Shown one piece after another: positions 19,166 to 30,882 of a stretch of 64,000 nucleotides of DNA (position 1 is the first letter of the stretch; every line of letters begins with the position of its first letter). The stretch is from assembly GCA_020638495.1 (NCBI GenBank), contig JACKIN010000011.1, positions 65,425 through 129,424 of the forward strand, written 5' to 3'. The position numbers and the translations under genes were made by a program. This DNA is from Geminicoccaceae bacterium (GTDB taxonomy: Bacteria; Pseudomonadota; Alphaproteobacteria; Geminicoccales; Geminicoccaceae). The notes below the pieces were generated by a model that saw only the letters and a list, made by a program, of their open reading frames with translations, was not told the origin of the DNA and did no database searches.

Positions 19166-19603
19166 CTAGTAGATCAGGCCGAGCTCGAGCTGTGCCTCCT
19201 CGGTCATCATCGAGGGGTGCCAGGTCGGCTCCCAGACGATCCGCACCTCGCAGCCCTCGATCCCCTCGACCTGCTCGACCTTGTGCTGGACCTCCATGGG
19301 CAGCGATTCCGCGACCGGGCAGTTGGGCGAGGTCAGGGTCATGTCGACCGTCACCGTGTTGCCGTCGTGGACGTCGATCTTGTAGATCAGCCCGAGCTCG
19401 TAGATGTTCACCGGGATCTCGGGGTCGAAGATCGTCATGAGCTGGGCGATGATCGCCTCGCCCAGGCGGTCCACCTCGGCCATGCGCTCGGGCGAGGCCG
19501 CAGCCGGCTCCTCGCCGCCGGCGGCACCGAGGAACGCCTCGGCCCGGTCGAGCCCCTGGTCGGCGCCCCGGTCCGCGCCGCGGCCGACTCCATTGTCGTC
19601 CAT
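19166..19603 (-). CDS. sufT: SufT-type iron-sulfur assembly protein (MIP18/DUF59)
   Basis: This 145-residue protein has a variable Ala/Gly-rich N-terminus of about 35 residues. A MIP18/DUF59 domain follows: FDPEIPVNIYELGLIYKI, MTLTSPNCPVAESLP and a closing WEPTWHPSMMTEEAQLELGL. DUF59 proteins assist iron-sulfur cluster maturation. It is the last gene of the SUF operon, 14 bases after sufS. GGGGA lies before the ATG. The conserved Cys in SPNCPVAE is present. Confidence 0.92.
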   Translation of the reverse strand: MDDNGVGRGADRGADQGLDRAEAFLGAAGGEEPAAASPERMAEVDRLGEAIIAQLMTIFDPEIPVNIYELGLIYKIDVHDGNTVTVDMTLTSPNCPVAESLPMEVQHKVEQVEGIEGCEVRIVWEPTWHPSMMTEEAQLELGLIY

Positions 19604-19617
19604 CGCTTCCCCCACTC

Positions 19618-20867
<1,250 letters not shown>

Positions 20868-20871
<4 letters not shown>

Positions 20872-22232
20872 AGCAGATCCGAGAGGCCGGCGCCGCCCGG
20901 CGTGCGCGCCACCAGGCACTCGCGGGCGAGCTTGCGGACGGCGGGATCGACGAAGCGCTCGATCACCTCGGCGGCGAAGGCGAAGGTGAGGATGCTTTCG
21001 GCCTGCGCCCGGTCGAGGCCGCGGCTGCGCAGATAGAAGAGCGCTGTCCGGTCGAGCTCGCCGCAGGTCGCCCCATGGCTGCACTTGACGTCGTCGGCAT
21101 AGATCTCGAGCTCCGGCTTGCTCGAGATCTCCGCATCGTCCGAGAGCAGGAGATTGTCGTTGCGCTGGAAGGCGTTGGTCCGCTGCGCGTCCTGGTGGAC
21201 GATGATCTTGCCGGCGAAGGCGGCATGCGCGCGGTCGTCCATCACGCCTTTGTAGAACTGGTCCGAGTGGCCGTCGGGGGCTTCGTGATGAATCCGAATG
21301 ACGTTGTCGACATGCTCCTCGCCGATCGGCATGTAGACACCGTTGAGCTGGGCCTCGACGAAGCTGCCGACGAGATGCAGGTCGGTCTCGTTGCGCACCA
21401 GCGCCCCGCCGAGCGTGGCGAGGGTCTGCTTGAGCTCGGCGCGCTCGGCCAGACGTTGCCGGTTGAGCCCGACGAAGCTGGTCCCAGCACTGCCGAGCTG
21501 CAGCCGGTCGTGGGTCAGACGCGCCTTCTCGCCGAGCTCGTAGTGGCCGACGAGATTGGTCAGGCAGTGGCCCGGGGCGAGGCCGATATGGGTCTCGATC
21601 AGGTGCAGCCGCGCCTCCTTGCCGAGCCGGACGACGATCCGCGGATGCGCCATCACCGCCGCCGGCTGACCGACCGTGAGGAAGAGGAGCTGCAGGGGAT
21701 GCTCCAGCACGGCCCCGTCGCCGAGCTCGATCCAGGCGCCGGATTGCAGGAAGGCCGCGTTCAGATCGGCGAAGCTGTGCGGCTCCGCCGGCCCGCCGAG
21801 CGCTCTCGCACTCCACTCGGGCTCGTCCTGCAGGAGCTTGCCCAGGCTCTCGACCCGGACGCCCTGGGGCAGGCCGCGCACATGGCTGAGCTCGCTCGCG
21901 AGGTGCCCGTTGACGAAGATCAGCCGGCGGGCCAAGGGGCCGCCGGTGAAATAGCGCTGGACGTCGCCGAGCCCGACATTCGGCCGGGTCGCCAGCGCCA
22001 TCGGCACGTTCGCGGCCCTGGCGATGTTGGTGTATTTCCACTGCTCGACCCGGGGCGTCGGCAGGCCGGTCTCAAGGAAGCGGTCGAAATGAAGCTGCCG
22101 CCAGTCCTGGATCGCCGGCGCTTCCTTGCCGGGCAGGCTGGACCGTGCCGCCGTGAAGGCGTCGGCGAAGGCAGGGATCGGCGCCACATAGCGGGACCGG
22201 GTGGCCCGTGCAGGAGCATTCATGGCCGTCAC
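20868..22232 (-). CDS. sufD: Fe-S cluster scaffold subunit SufD
   Basis: This is a 454-residue SufB/SufD-family protein, a partner in the SufBCD scaffold. The conserved C-terminal core includes IYADDVKCSHGATCGELD and FYLRSRGLDRAQAESILTFAFA. The start is taken as GTG at 22230-22232, overlapping the sufC stop as GTGA; an ATG three codons further is an alternative. It sits between sufC and sufS. Confidence 0.95.
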
Positions 22233-22984
22233 GCCGCCTCGCCGAGCAGGTGCTCGTAGCCCTGCTCCTCGAGCGCCAGCGCCAGCTCCTTGCCGCCGGT
22301 CTTGCGGATCCGGCCGTCGGCCAGGATGTGGACGAAGTCCGGCACGATATAGTCGAGCAGGCGCTGGTAGTGGGTGATGACGATCATCCCCCGATCGGGG
22401 CTGCGCAGCGAGTTGACGCCGTCGGCCACGGTCTTGAGCGCGTCGATGTCGAGCCCGCTGTCGGTCTCGTCGAGCACACAGAGCTTCGGCTCGAGCATCA
22501 CCATCTGCAGGATCTCGTTGCGCTTCTTTTCGCCGCCCGAGAACCCGGCATTGACGTCGCGCTTGAGCAGCTCGGGATCGACGCCCACCCGTTCGGCCAC
22601 CGCCTTGAGCTTCTTGATGAACTCGGCGGCGCTGACCTCCGGCTCGCCGCGCGCCCGGCGCAGCGCGTTGAGCGACTGGCGGAGGAAATAGTTGTTCGCG
22701 ACACCCGGAATCTCGACCGGATACTGCATGGCGAGGAAGATGCCGGCGGCCGCCCGCTCCTCGGGCTCCAGCTCCAGCAGATCCGCATCCTGAAAGCGCA
22801 CCGAGCCGCCCGTCACCGCGTAGCCGTCGCGACCGGCGAGCACATAGGAGAGCGTGCTCTTGCCCGAGCCGTTCGGTCCCATGATGGCATGCACCTCGCC
22901 CGGCTTCACCTCGAGCGTGAGGCCCTTGAGGACCGGCTTCGAGCCGCCATCGACGGCGACGTGCAGGTCAGTGATCTTCAACAT
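22229..22984 (-). CDS. sufC: Fe-S cluster assembly ATPase SufC
   Basis: This is the cytosolic ABC-type ATPase of the SufBCD scaffold. Walker A GPNGSGKST is near residue 36, the signature is FSGGEKKRNEIL, and Walker B is LCVLDETDSGLDIDAL. ATG at 22982-22984 gives 251 residues, the usual SufC length, and has GAGGG eight bases upstream. An in-frame ATG at 23030-23032, overlapping the sufB stop, would add 16 non-conserved residues and lacks a good ribosome-binding site. Confidence 0.95.
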   Translation of the reverse strand: MLKITDLHVAVDGGSKPVLKGLTLEVKPGEVHAIMGPNGSGKSTLSYVLAGRDGYAVTGGSVRFQDADLLELEPEERAAAGIFLAMQYPVEIPGVANNYFLRQSLNALRRARGEPEVSAAEFIKKLKAVAERVGVDPELLKRDVNAGFSGGEKKRNEILQMVMLEPKLCVLDETDSGLDIDALKTVADGVNSLRSPDRGMIVITHYQRLLDYIVPDFVHILADGRIRKTGGKELALALEEQGYEHLLGEAA

Positions 22985-23031
22985 CGAAACAACCCTCGAA
23001 CCGTCTGAATCCGATACGTTTTTCTTGGCCA

Positions 23032-24477
<1,446 letters not shown>

Positions 24478-24548
24478 TCGTCAAAGCTCCAAGAAAAACT
24501 GTCTCGCCCGGCCCACGGGGCCCGGCGCTTCCGTGGCCGCCCGAAAAC

Positions 24549-25025
24549 CTAGGGACCAGCCAGGGCCCGGCGCGGCGCCTCGCCCCGGCCCTGCTCCTCG
24601 AGGGTGAGGAAGGCCGTCGGGATGGCGCTCGCCATCTCGTCGAGCGATACGCTGTCGAGCGCTCCCCGGATCGCCGTGTTGATGCGGTCCCAGTTGGTGC
24701 GCGCCGGGCAGAGCGCCTCGATCGTGCAGTCGCCATGCGCGCCGTCGACGCAGTCGGTGAGTGCGATCGGCCCGTCAAGGGCCTCGATGATCTCGGCCAT
24801 GGAGACAGCACCCGGCAGCCGGGCCAGCTCGTAGCCGCCCTTGACCCCGCGCTGCGATCGCAGCAGGCCGGCGCGCGCCAGCGACTTCAGGATCTTGCTC
24901 GCCATCGCCGACGGCACCTGGGTCGCCAGCGCGATCTCCTGCGCACTCTCCTGCACGCGGCCCGGGCGCGCCAGATGCGTCATGATGACAATGCCATAGT
25001 CCGCGAGCTTGCTCAGTCTGATCAA
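24549..25025 (-). CDS. Rrf2-family regulator of the SUF operon
   Basis: This 158-residue regulator has an Rrf2 winged helix (IRLSKLADYGIVIMTHLA, ALATQVPSAMASKILKSLARAGLL, RGVKGGYELAR). Three cysteines (CVDGAHGDC, then TIEALC) are spaced like the [2Fe-2S] ligands of IscR-type proteins. The first codon that keeps the conserved start of the domain is TTG at 25023-25025. Its position ahead of sufB implies control of iron-sulfur assembly in response to cluster status. It probably regulates its own operon. Confidence 0.9.
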   Translation of the reverse strand: MIRLSKLADYGIVIMTHLARPGRVQESAQEIALATQVPSAMASKILKSLARAGLLRSQRGVKGGYELARLPGAVSMAEIIEALDGPIALTDCVDGAHGDCTIEALCPARTNWDRINTAIRGALDSVSLDEMASAIPTAFLTLEEQGRGEAPRRALAGP

Positions 25026-25113
25026 GGCCGACCACCCGTCCCCATATCCAGCAGGCCCCGAGGCCAGCCGACCCGCTTCCACCGGGCCGCTACGCGAGGC
25101 TGTGAACGAACCG

Positions 25114-25128
25114 GGACCATATCGGTCC
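25114..25128. promoter_or_regulatory. Inverted repeat GGACC-N5-GGTCC upstream of the rrf2-suf operon
   Basis: Perfect 5-bp arms with an ATATC centre lie about 90 bases before the rrf2 start. They fall just downstream of the minus-strand promoter candidate at 25137-25165, roughly at the expected transcription start. This is a plausible operator for the Rrf2 regulator; it does not match the E. coli IscR sites by eye. Confidence 0.4.
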
Positions 25129-25136
25129 ACATTCCG

Positions 25137-25165
25137 CAATTTGGCCCATTGGCTCCCACTGTCAA
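25137..25165 (-). promoter_or_regulatory. Candidate promoter for the rrf2-suf operon
   Basis: A consensus -35 TTGACA (minus strand, 25160-25165) is followed after 17 bases by AAATTG at 25137-25142. The -10 match is poor. It is placed correctly to transcribe rrf2-sufBCDST. Confidence 0.4.
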
Positions 25166-25271
25166 GGCGGCATCGCCTCTCATGAGGGTTAACCGGACGG
25201 TAACCACCGGTGCGTAGGGTCCGGGCGAGCCCCGCGAACGGTCGTGGGCGGCATGGACGGAGCGGCGGCCG

Positions 25272-26069
25272 ATGGCGCGAAGCATACCCGACAGCAGATG
25301 GGCAACGGCCAAGAGCCCCGTCGCGACGGCTCCGGCCGGCGGTGGCGCCCGCGTCCTCGAGCGGCTGGTCCTCGTCCTGCCGATCCTCCTGCTGCCCCAT
25401 GTCGGCACGCCGGACGACATCCTGCGGGTCGGTTGCCTCGTCGCCGCCGTGCTGGCCATCGACCTGGGCCTCGACACGGGCTGGCCCGCCACGCCCGCAG
25501 CGCTGGGCATCGCCATCGGCGCCGGGCTCGGCCTCGCCGTCGGCCCGGGCGCCGCCTGGCCGCTGGCGCTCTTCGCCGCTGTCGCCATGCTCGAGCGCAC
25601 CGCCCGTGCCGACCAGGACTGGCTGGCGCGCATCGGCCTGCGCGCCCTCGCCGCCGCCCTGCTCGTCGACTTGGCGCTCGTCGTCCTCGATCTCGAGCGG
25701 AGCCTCGACTGGCTGGCGCTCGGTGCCGGTATCAGCCTCGCCCTCGCCGCCGCCGAGCGGCTGCGGGTCGAGGCTGCCGCAGCCGCCACGAGAGACGCGG
25801 CAGCGGACGACCGCCGGCTCGGCGCCCTGGAGACGGCCCTTGCAGTGGGCCTGGTCGTTGCCATCGGCGCCCACGCGGCGCTGCTCGCCGGCGACCCGGC
25901 GCTGGCTCCCCTGGCCCGCGCCGGCGGCTACCTGGTCCTGCCGTTCTTCGCCCTCGGCCTCCTGCGCTTCGGCTGGCTGGCGCTGGCACGCCGGGAAGGG
26001 TCCGATCCGCTCGGCGGTGCCCTCCTGGCCGGCTGGGCTCTGGCGGCGAGCCTCCTCTTGGAGCCCTGA
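25272..26069 (+). CDS. Predicted multi-span membrane protein, function unknown
   Basis: The 265-residue product is Ala/Leu-rich with about seven hydrophobic segments, such as LERLVLVLPILLLPHV, ALGIAIGAGLGLAVGPGAAW and GGYLVLPFFALGLLRFGWLALA. GGAG lies 9 bases before the ATG. It is divergent from the suf operon. I recognise no family. The even spacing of the membrane segments and the ribosome-binding site support a real gene, but the composition bias means a false call is possible. Confidence 0.6.
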   Translation: MARSIPDSRWATAKSPVATAPAGGGARVLERLVLVLPILLLPHVGTPDDILRVGCLVAAVLAIDLGLDTGWPATPAALGIAIGAGLGLAVGPGAAWPLALFAAVAMLERTARADQDWLARIGLRALAAALLVDLALVVLDLERSLDWLALGAGISLALAAAERLRVEAAAAATRDAAADDRRLGALETALAVGLVVAIGAHAALLAGDPALAPLARAGGYLVLPFFALGLLRFGWLALARREGSDPLGGALLAGWALAASLLLEP

Positions 26070-26142
26070 GCCGGCACGGCTCGCCCTTGCCGCACCGGTG
26101 CCGGCCGGGCTACCTCCTGCGCAGCCGTTCCGGGAGGTAGCC

Positions 26143-27363
26143 ATGCCGTCAGCGCTCGCCGATATCCGCATTCTCGACCTGACCCGAATTCTCGCCGGTC
26201 CGACCTGCACCCAGCTCCTCGGCGACCTCGGCTGCGACGTGCTCAAGATCGAGAAGCCGGGTGCGGGCGACGACACGCGCAAATGGGGCCCGCCCTATGC
26301 CCCGGCCAAAGGCGGCGGCGATACCAACGAGAGCGCCTACTATCTCGCCGCCAACCGCAACAAGCGCTCGGTGGCGATCGACATCGCGACCGCCGAGGGC
26401 CAGGCGCTCATCCGCTCGCTGCTCGCCAGCTCCGACGTGCTGGTGCAGAACTTCAAGGCGGGCACGCTCGCCCGCTACGGGCTCGACCACGACTCGCTGA
26501 AGGGCCAGTTCCCGGGCCTCGTCTACTGCTCGATCAGCGGCTTCGGCCAGACCGGCCCCTACGCCGACCGGGCCGGCTACGACTACCTGGCCCAGGGCTA
26601 TGGCGGGATCATGAGCCTGACCGGCGCTCCCGACGGCGAGCCGATGAAGGTCGGCGTCGGCATCGCCGACATCATGTGCGGCATGTATGCGTCGAGCGCC
26701 ATCCTCGCCGCCCTGCACCACAAGGCGCGGACCGGCGAGGGCCAGCATATCGACCTCGCCCTGCTCGACACCCAGGTGGCCTGGCTCGCCAACGAGGGGG
26801 TGAACTACCTGCTCTCCGGCAAGGTGCCGCAAAGGCTCGGCAACGAGCACCCGAACATCGTCCCCTACAAGCGGTTCGACACCGCCGACGGCGAGGTGGT
26901 GCTGGCCGCCGGCAACGACGCCCAGTTCCGCCGCTTCTGCCGCTTCGCCGGGGCCGAGGAGCTGGCCCATGACCCGCGCTTCTCGGGCAATCCCGACCGC
27001 GTGCGCAACCGCACCGCCCTTTATGCCCTGCTCGTGCCGATCTTCCGGCAGAAGACGACGTCCGTATGGGTAGAGGGCCTGACGGCACTCGGCGTGCCCT
27101 GCGGCCCGGTCAACGACCTGGCACAGGTCTTCGCCGACCCGCAGGTCCAGCACCGCGAGATGCAGATCGACATGCCGCATCCGCTGACCAGTTCGGGCAC
27201 CGTGCCGCTGCTCGGCAATCCCATCAAGATGTCGGCGACGCCGCCGGCCTATGCCAAGCCGCCGCCCTTTCTCGGCCAGCATACCGACGAGGTGCTGCGC
27301 GAGCTTCTGGGCCTCGACGACGCCGAGCTCGACCGGCTGCGCCGACAGGGGGTGATTGGCTGA
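26143..27363 (+). CDS. CaiB/BaiF family (class III) CoA-transferase
   Basis: The enzyme moves CoA between carboxylic acids. It has 406 residues. Family signatures include ILDLTRILAGPTCTQLLGDLG at the start, ANRNKRSVAID, SISGFGQTGPYADRAGYD and the catalytic Asp in DLALLDTQVAW. The closest named relatives by eye are the dicarboxylate (succinate/glutarate) types, but the substrate is not certain. GGGAGG five bases before the ATG fixes the start. No thioesterase or dehydrogenase gene of the same pathway is adjacent. Confidence 0.93.
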   Translation: MPSALADIRILDLTRILAGPTCTQLLGDLGCDVLKIEKPGAGDDTRKWGPPYAPAKGGGDTNESAYYLAANRNKRSVAIDIATAEGQALIRSLLASSDVLVQNFKAGTLARYGLDHDSLKGQFPGLVYCSISGFGQTGPYADRAGYDYLAQGYGGIMSLTGAPDGEPMKVGVGIADIMCGMYASSAILAALHHKARTGEGQHIDLALLDTQVAWLANEGVNYLLSGKVPQRLGNEHPNIVPYKRFDTADGEVVLAAGNDAQFRRFCRFAGAEELAHDPRFSGNPDRVRNRTALYALLVPIFRQKTTSVWVEGLTALGVPCGPVNDLAQVFADPQVQHREMQIDMPHPLTSSGTVPLLGNPIKMSATPPAYAKPPPFLGQHTDEVLRELLGLDDAELDRLRRQGVIG

Positions 27364-27375
27364 TCGGACCCGAAC

Positions 27376-27404
27376 TGGACGGCAACGGGATGACGCTCTA
27401 GAAT
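27376..27404 (+). promoter_or_regulatory. Candidate promoter for the binding-protein fusion gene
   Basis: TGGACG at 27376-27381 and TAGAAT at 27399-27404 are separated by 17 bases, a good sigma-70-like pair. It starts just after the CoA-transferase stop, about 60 bases before the next start codon. Confidence 0.45.
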
Positions 27405-27437
27405 CAACTTCATACGGTCCGGAAACCGGTTGCACCA

Positions 27438-27452
27438 ACTACCTTCGGTAGT
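27438..27452 (+). promoter_or_regulatory. Hairpin abutting a ribosome-binding site
   Basis: ACTACC-TTC-GGTAGT forms a perfect 6-bp stem with a 3-base loop. The AGGGGA ribosome-binding site starts at the next base (27453). If transcribed, the hairpin would sit directly beside the ribosome-binding site of the gene at 27464. Confidence 0.4.
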
Positions 27453-27463
27453 AGGGGAACGTG

Positions 27464-29266
27464 ATGGGCTGGAGCTCCTTCTGGCCGGCACTGGCCACGG
27501 TGGCCATCGCCTGCGGCGCGCAGGGCGCCGAGCTGCGGCTCGCCGCGCTCGACACGCCCGAGCTTCGCGCCATCCAGGACCTCTCGGGCGAATGGGAGGA
27601 TGCTACCGGGCATCGACTGGCCTGGACCTTCCTCGACGCGCAGGCGATCGGCGAACGGGTGCGCCAGCAGGCCCTCGTGCCGGCGGCCGACGGTGCTGCT
27701 GCCGACCGGCTCGATATCGCCACCCTCGGCCCGCTGCAGCTCGACATCTGGGCCGAGCAGGGCTGGCTGGCACCGCTACCGGTCGGCGGCAGCTTCGGAG
27801 CTCCGCTGGTCACCGAGACCGCCCTCACCTACTACCGCGCCGACCTCCTGGCTGCCCGGGGGCTTGCCATGCCCGAGCAGCCCGACCTCGACGATCTGGC
27901 GACACTGGCGGCGGCGCTCGATGCGCCGGAAGACGGCGAGGCCGGCATTTGCCTCGCCGGCGCGCCCGGCCCGGGCGAGAATCTCGCCGTCATCACGCTC
28001 TTCGCCAGCGCACTCGGCGACGCCAAGCCCACGCCAGAGGCCCTGGACGACCCGAGCGGCAGCTGGCACGCCGCCCTTCTCCGCTATACCGACATGCTCA
28101 CCGCCTACGGCCCACCGGATGCCGGCGCCTTTGGCAACGCCGAACTCGCCGGTCGCTTCGCCGCCGGCGGCTGCGCCATCTGGGTCGGCCCGAGCGGGGC
28201 GCTGGCATCGCTGGCCCGGGATCCCGGCCCCGGTCCGACGGACTGGCTCGGGGTCGCCCTCGCACCCGGCGGCCCGCGCGACGGCAGCATCGGCTGGCGC
28301 CGCTCAACCAGCTTCGCCGTGCCGGTCGAGGCCCCGAATCCGGCGGAAGCCCGGGATTTCATCGCCTGGGCGACGTCCGCCGCCGTGCTCGAAAAGGCCC
28401 TGCCGACGGCACCCCCCGAGCCCTTCGCCGCCACGCTGGCTACGGCCCTCGGCCGGGCCGTGCCCGCCGGCTTCGAGACGCTGCATGGCGAGCTCGCCCG
28501 GGATCCCCTGCCGGTGGTCGACGAGATCGGCCAGGTGCTCGCCGCCCCGCTCGCCGGCGAGCTTGCTGTCGACGCGGCCCTTGCGGTGGCGGCCGGCCTG
28601 CTCGACCGCCTCGTGCCCGAGCCGGCCATGGCCAATGGCGGCGGGCCCGCGCGCGAGGTGCCCTCCCTGGTCCGCGCCTCCCGGCTCTTCGCCGGCCCCG
28701 GCCAGTATCCGCCCGAGGCGTTCGCGGCCTACGGCATCCTGGCGTTCCCGTCCCGTGCCACGAGCGCCGACCTCGAGCGCCACCAGATGCTGTGCGAGGC
28801 CTATGTCGCCAACCTGCCGCGGACGGACGAGCTCGGCCTGCCGGTCGAGCAGCAGATGGTTACCGTCTGGCCGCTGACCGAGGACAAGATCGCGGACGAG
28901 CTCAATCGTGCCCCGGACAGCTCGCCCTGCGAGACGGCGGTCCGCAATTACGGCCTGCCGGTGGCGCTGCAGGCGATCCGCGATGTCGGCCGGGCGCGGC
29001 TCCGCCCGCTCGGGCGCGGCCCCCTCCTGCTCGCCTGGTCGCCCGCCACGGGCAAGGGCGACCCCGAGGCGATCGTCCTGATCGCCGACCTCTCGGACGT
29101 CACCACGGCCGAGCAGGCCGCCACCCTCTTCGCCCTCTGGCGGCAGGACATCGAGGCCAATCCCGCGCTCTGGAACCGGGGCTGGGACATCGAGGCGCTG
29201 CGCACCGGCATCCGCCTCTGGGTCGACCGCGTCGGCTCGCAGATCTTCGCGGTCCTCGGGGCCTGA
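27464..29266 (+). CDS. Solute-binding-protein-like exported protein with an extra C-terminal domain
   Basis: This 600-residue protein has a signal peptide (WPALATVAIACGAQGA). An N-terminal part to about residue 400 looks like a family 1 ABC solute-binding protein: LRLAALDTPELRAIQDL, then TYYRADLLAARGL, then FAAGGCAIWVGPSG. A C-terminal region from about 410 (YPPEAFAAYGILAFPSRATS, MLCEAYVANLPRTDELGLP) is not a known binding-protein part. No permease or ATPase gene lies nearby. A small membrane protein follows after 3 bases. It may be a sensor or accessory protein rather than a transporter subunit; this is inference. Confidence 0.85.
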   Translation: MGWSSFWPALATVAIACGAQGAELRLAALDTPELRAIQDLSGEWEDATGHRLAWTFLDAQAIGERVRQQALVPAADGAAADRLDIATLGPLQLDIWAEQGWLAPLPVGGSFGAPLVTETALTYYRADLLAARGLAMPEQPDLDDLATLAAALDAPEDGEAGICLAGAPGPGENLAVITLFASALGDAKPTPEALDDPSGSWHAALLRYTDMLTAYGPPDAGAFGNAELAGRFAAGGCAIWVGPSGALASLARDPGPGPTDWLGVALAPGGPRDGSIGWRRSTSFAVPVEAPNPAEARDFIAWATSAAVLEKALPTAPPEPFAATLATALGRAVPAGFETLHGELARDPLPVVDEIGQVLAAPLAGELAVDAALAVAAGLLDRLVPEPAMANGGGPAREVPSLVRASRLFAGPGQYPPEAFAAYGILAFPSRATSADLERHQMLCEAYVANLPRTDELGLPVEQQMVTVWPLTEDKIADELNRAPDSSPCETAVRNYGLPVALQAIRDVGRARLRPLGRGPLLLAWSPATGKGDPEAIVLIADLSDVTTAEQAATLFALWRQDIEANPALWNRGWDIEALRTGIRLWVDRVGSQIFAVLGA

Positions 29267-29269
29267 GGC

Positions 29270-29539
29270 ATGGGCAAGTGGGTCGCCTTCGTCATCCAGC
29301 TCGGCCCCGCCGGCATCGTCGCCATGCTGCTGGCGCTGGCCGCCGTCTGGTGGGTGGCGCCGACCACCGGCGGCGGCACGCTCCTGCTCCTGCTCATCGT
29401 CTTCGCCGTGGCCATCGTGCTGCTCGAGGCCCTGCGCAAGCTGGCCCGCCGCCTCCGGCGGCCTGCGACACCGGCGCCCGAGGCAGAGCCGGAACCCGAA
29501 CCGGCCGGCGACCCGGCGGATTCACCGCCCCACTCCTGA
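29270..29539 (+). CDS. Small two-span membrane protein
   Basis: The 89-residue product has two hydrophobic helices (about residues 9-29 and 34-53). A basic stretch follows (LRKLARRLRR), then a Pro/Glu-rich tail (PAPEAEPEPEPAGDPA). It begins 3 bases after the binding-protein-like gene, so the two are probably made together and may act together at the membrane. Family not recognised. Confidence 0.7.
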   Translation: MGKWVAFVIQLGPAGIVAMLLALAAVWWVAPTTGGGTLLLLLIVFAVAIVLLEALRKLARRLRRPATPAPEAEPEPEPAGDPADSPPHS

Positions 29540-29627
29540 GCTCGGGCCGGGTGGCCGAAGTCGATGGAGCCGATGCAGCGGCCCGGGTCGGCAGCCGCAA
29601 GGCCACCGACAGCCGGGATGCCGGCCT

Positions 29628-30092
29628 TCAGCGCCGGTCCTGGAAGAAACCCCTGAGCAGGTCGGCCGCGGCCGCCTCGGAGATCCCGCCATAGACCTCG
29701 GGACGATGGTGGCAGGACGAACTCTGGAAGATGCGCGGCCCGTTCTCGACCCCGCCGCCCTTCGGATCCCAGGCGCCGAAATAGAGCCGGCGGAGTCGGG
29801 CGAAGGCGATCGCCTGGGCGCACATCGGGCAGGGCTCGAGCGTGACATAGAGATCGCAGTCGACGAGCCGCGGGCTGCCCAGGCTCCGGGCCGCGGCGCG
29901 AATCGCCAGGATCTCGGCATGGGCGGTCGGATCGTGGTCACGCTCGACGAGATTGTGGGCGGTCGCCAGCACGCGCCCCGTCGGGTCCACCAGCACAGCA
30001 CCCACCGGCACCTCGCCCAGCGCCGCGGCCCGGCCGGCGGCCTCGAGCGCGAGCTGCATGGGCCGACCTGCCGCCGGACCGGGGTCGGTCAT
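29628..30092 (-). CDS. tadA: tRNA-specific adenosine deaminase
   Basis: This enzyme converts the wobble adenosine (A34) of tRNA-Arg(ACG) to inosine. The 154-residue protein has the zinc and catalytic motif HAE at 58-60 and PCPMC with cysteines at 88 and 91. The VPVGAVLVD segment near the start is typical. The start ATG overlaps the stop of the DUF3426 gene (ATGA, 30089-30092), so the two are co-expressed. Length is normal. Confidence 0.95.
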   Translation of the reverse strand: MTDPGPAAGRPMQLALEAAGRAAALGEVPVGAVLVDPTGRVLATAHNLVERDHDPTAHAEILAIRAAARSLGSPRLVDCDLYVTLEPCPMCAQAIAFARLRRLYFGAWDPKGGGVENGPRIFQSSSCHHRPEVYGGISEAAAADLLRGFFQDRR

Positions 30093-30763
30093 TTCTCCGG
30101 CACGGCGAAGGTCACGCTGAAATTGCTCGCCGCCTCGGGCGGATCGTCGAGCAGGAGCTCGAAGCGGGCCGAGGCGCCATCCGCCAGCACATCCTGCGGC
30201 ACCTCGACCAGATGGACGGCGACCTCGTCCCGCGCGGCGTCGAGGAGCGCGATGCGCACCGGCGGGACGCTGCGCTCGGCACCCGAGACATTGACCACGT
30301 CGCCGGCGATCCGCAGCGTGTCGCCCTCGCCGGTGGCGCCGGATTCCGTGTCGTCGAGCCGCTCGGAGACGACGCCGCGCAGCTCGAGGCCGATCTCGCG
30401 GGTGACGGGCAGGCCCATTCGCTGGTAGATGGGAGCGGCCTCCGGCACGAGGGCGACGACCTCGTTGCGGCCGAGGACGAGACCGGTGAGAAGCAGGAGA
30501 AGCAGCAGCACGCCGAGCCAGCCCACGGTCGCCCCGGTCGAGCTCCCGGGCTTCTGCCCGGGCCGCGCCTCGCCTGCCGGCGGCAGCGCCGGTGCCTCGT
30601 CGAGCGGCGGTGGCGGCGCCTCCGGCTCGGCCGGGGCCGGCGGCTCGTGACCGACGAACCAGCGATGCCCGCAAGCCGTGCAACGGACCATGCGGCCGTC
30701 GGCGCCGAGGCTTTCGGGCGGGATGGTGTAGCGCGTGGCGCAGGAAGGACAGGTGATGATCAT
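30089..30763 (-). CDS. Zinc-ribbon membrane protein (MJ0042 finger, DUF3426)
   Basis: The 224-residue protein has an N-terminal MJ0042-type zinc ribbon (C5/C8 and C28/C31; ITCPSCATRYTIPPESLG). A Pro-rich linker and one membrane helix follow at about residues 82-98 (LGVLLLLLLLTGLVLG). The C-terminal beta-rich domain has GDVVNVSG and resembles DUF3426. It probably spans the inner membrane with the zinc ribbon in the cytoplasm. In alphaproteobacteria such genes are often found beside ftsE, as here (divergent). Function unknown. Confidence 0.9.
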   Translation of the reverse strand: MIITCPSCATRYTIPPESLGADGRMVRCTACGHRWFVGHEPPAPAEPEAPPPPLDEAPALPPAGEARPGQKPGSSTGATVGWLGVLLLLLLLTGLVLGRNEVVALVPEAAPIYQRMGLPVTREIGLELRGVVSERLDDTESGATGEGDTLRIAGDVVNVSGAERSVPPVRIALLDAARDEVAVHLVEVPQDVLADGASARFELLLDDPPEAASNFSVTFAVPEK

Positions 30764-30882
30764 CGCTCAGCGCTTGGCAGCCCGGGATGTCCGCCATATA
30801 ACGCATGAGTTGAGGCGGTTGTGAAGCTATTAAACAAATCATGGTTGGCTGCCACGCCCGCGAACCTGCTGACGGAGTGGAC

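Noticed and set aside
25022..25864. Minus-strand frame of Ser/Arg/Ala-rich sequence opposite the membrane protein gene
   Set aside because: Low complexity without a family. The plus-strand frame has regular membrane helices and a ribosome-binding site.
27430..29694. A 754-codon plus-strand frame over the binding-protein-like gene
   Set aside because: Out of frame with the protein that has a signal peptide and a ribosome-binding site. The product is Arg/Pro/Gly-rich.
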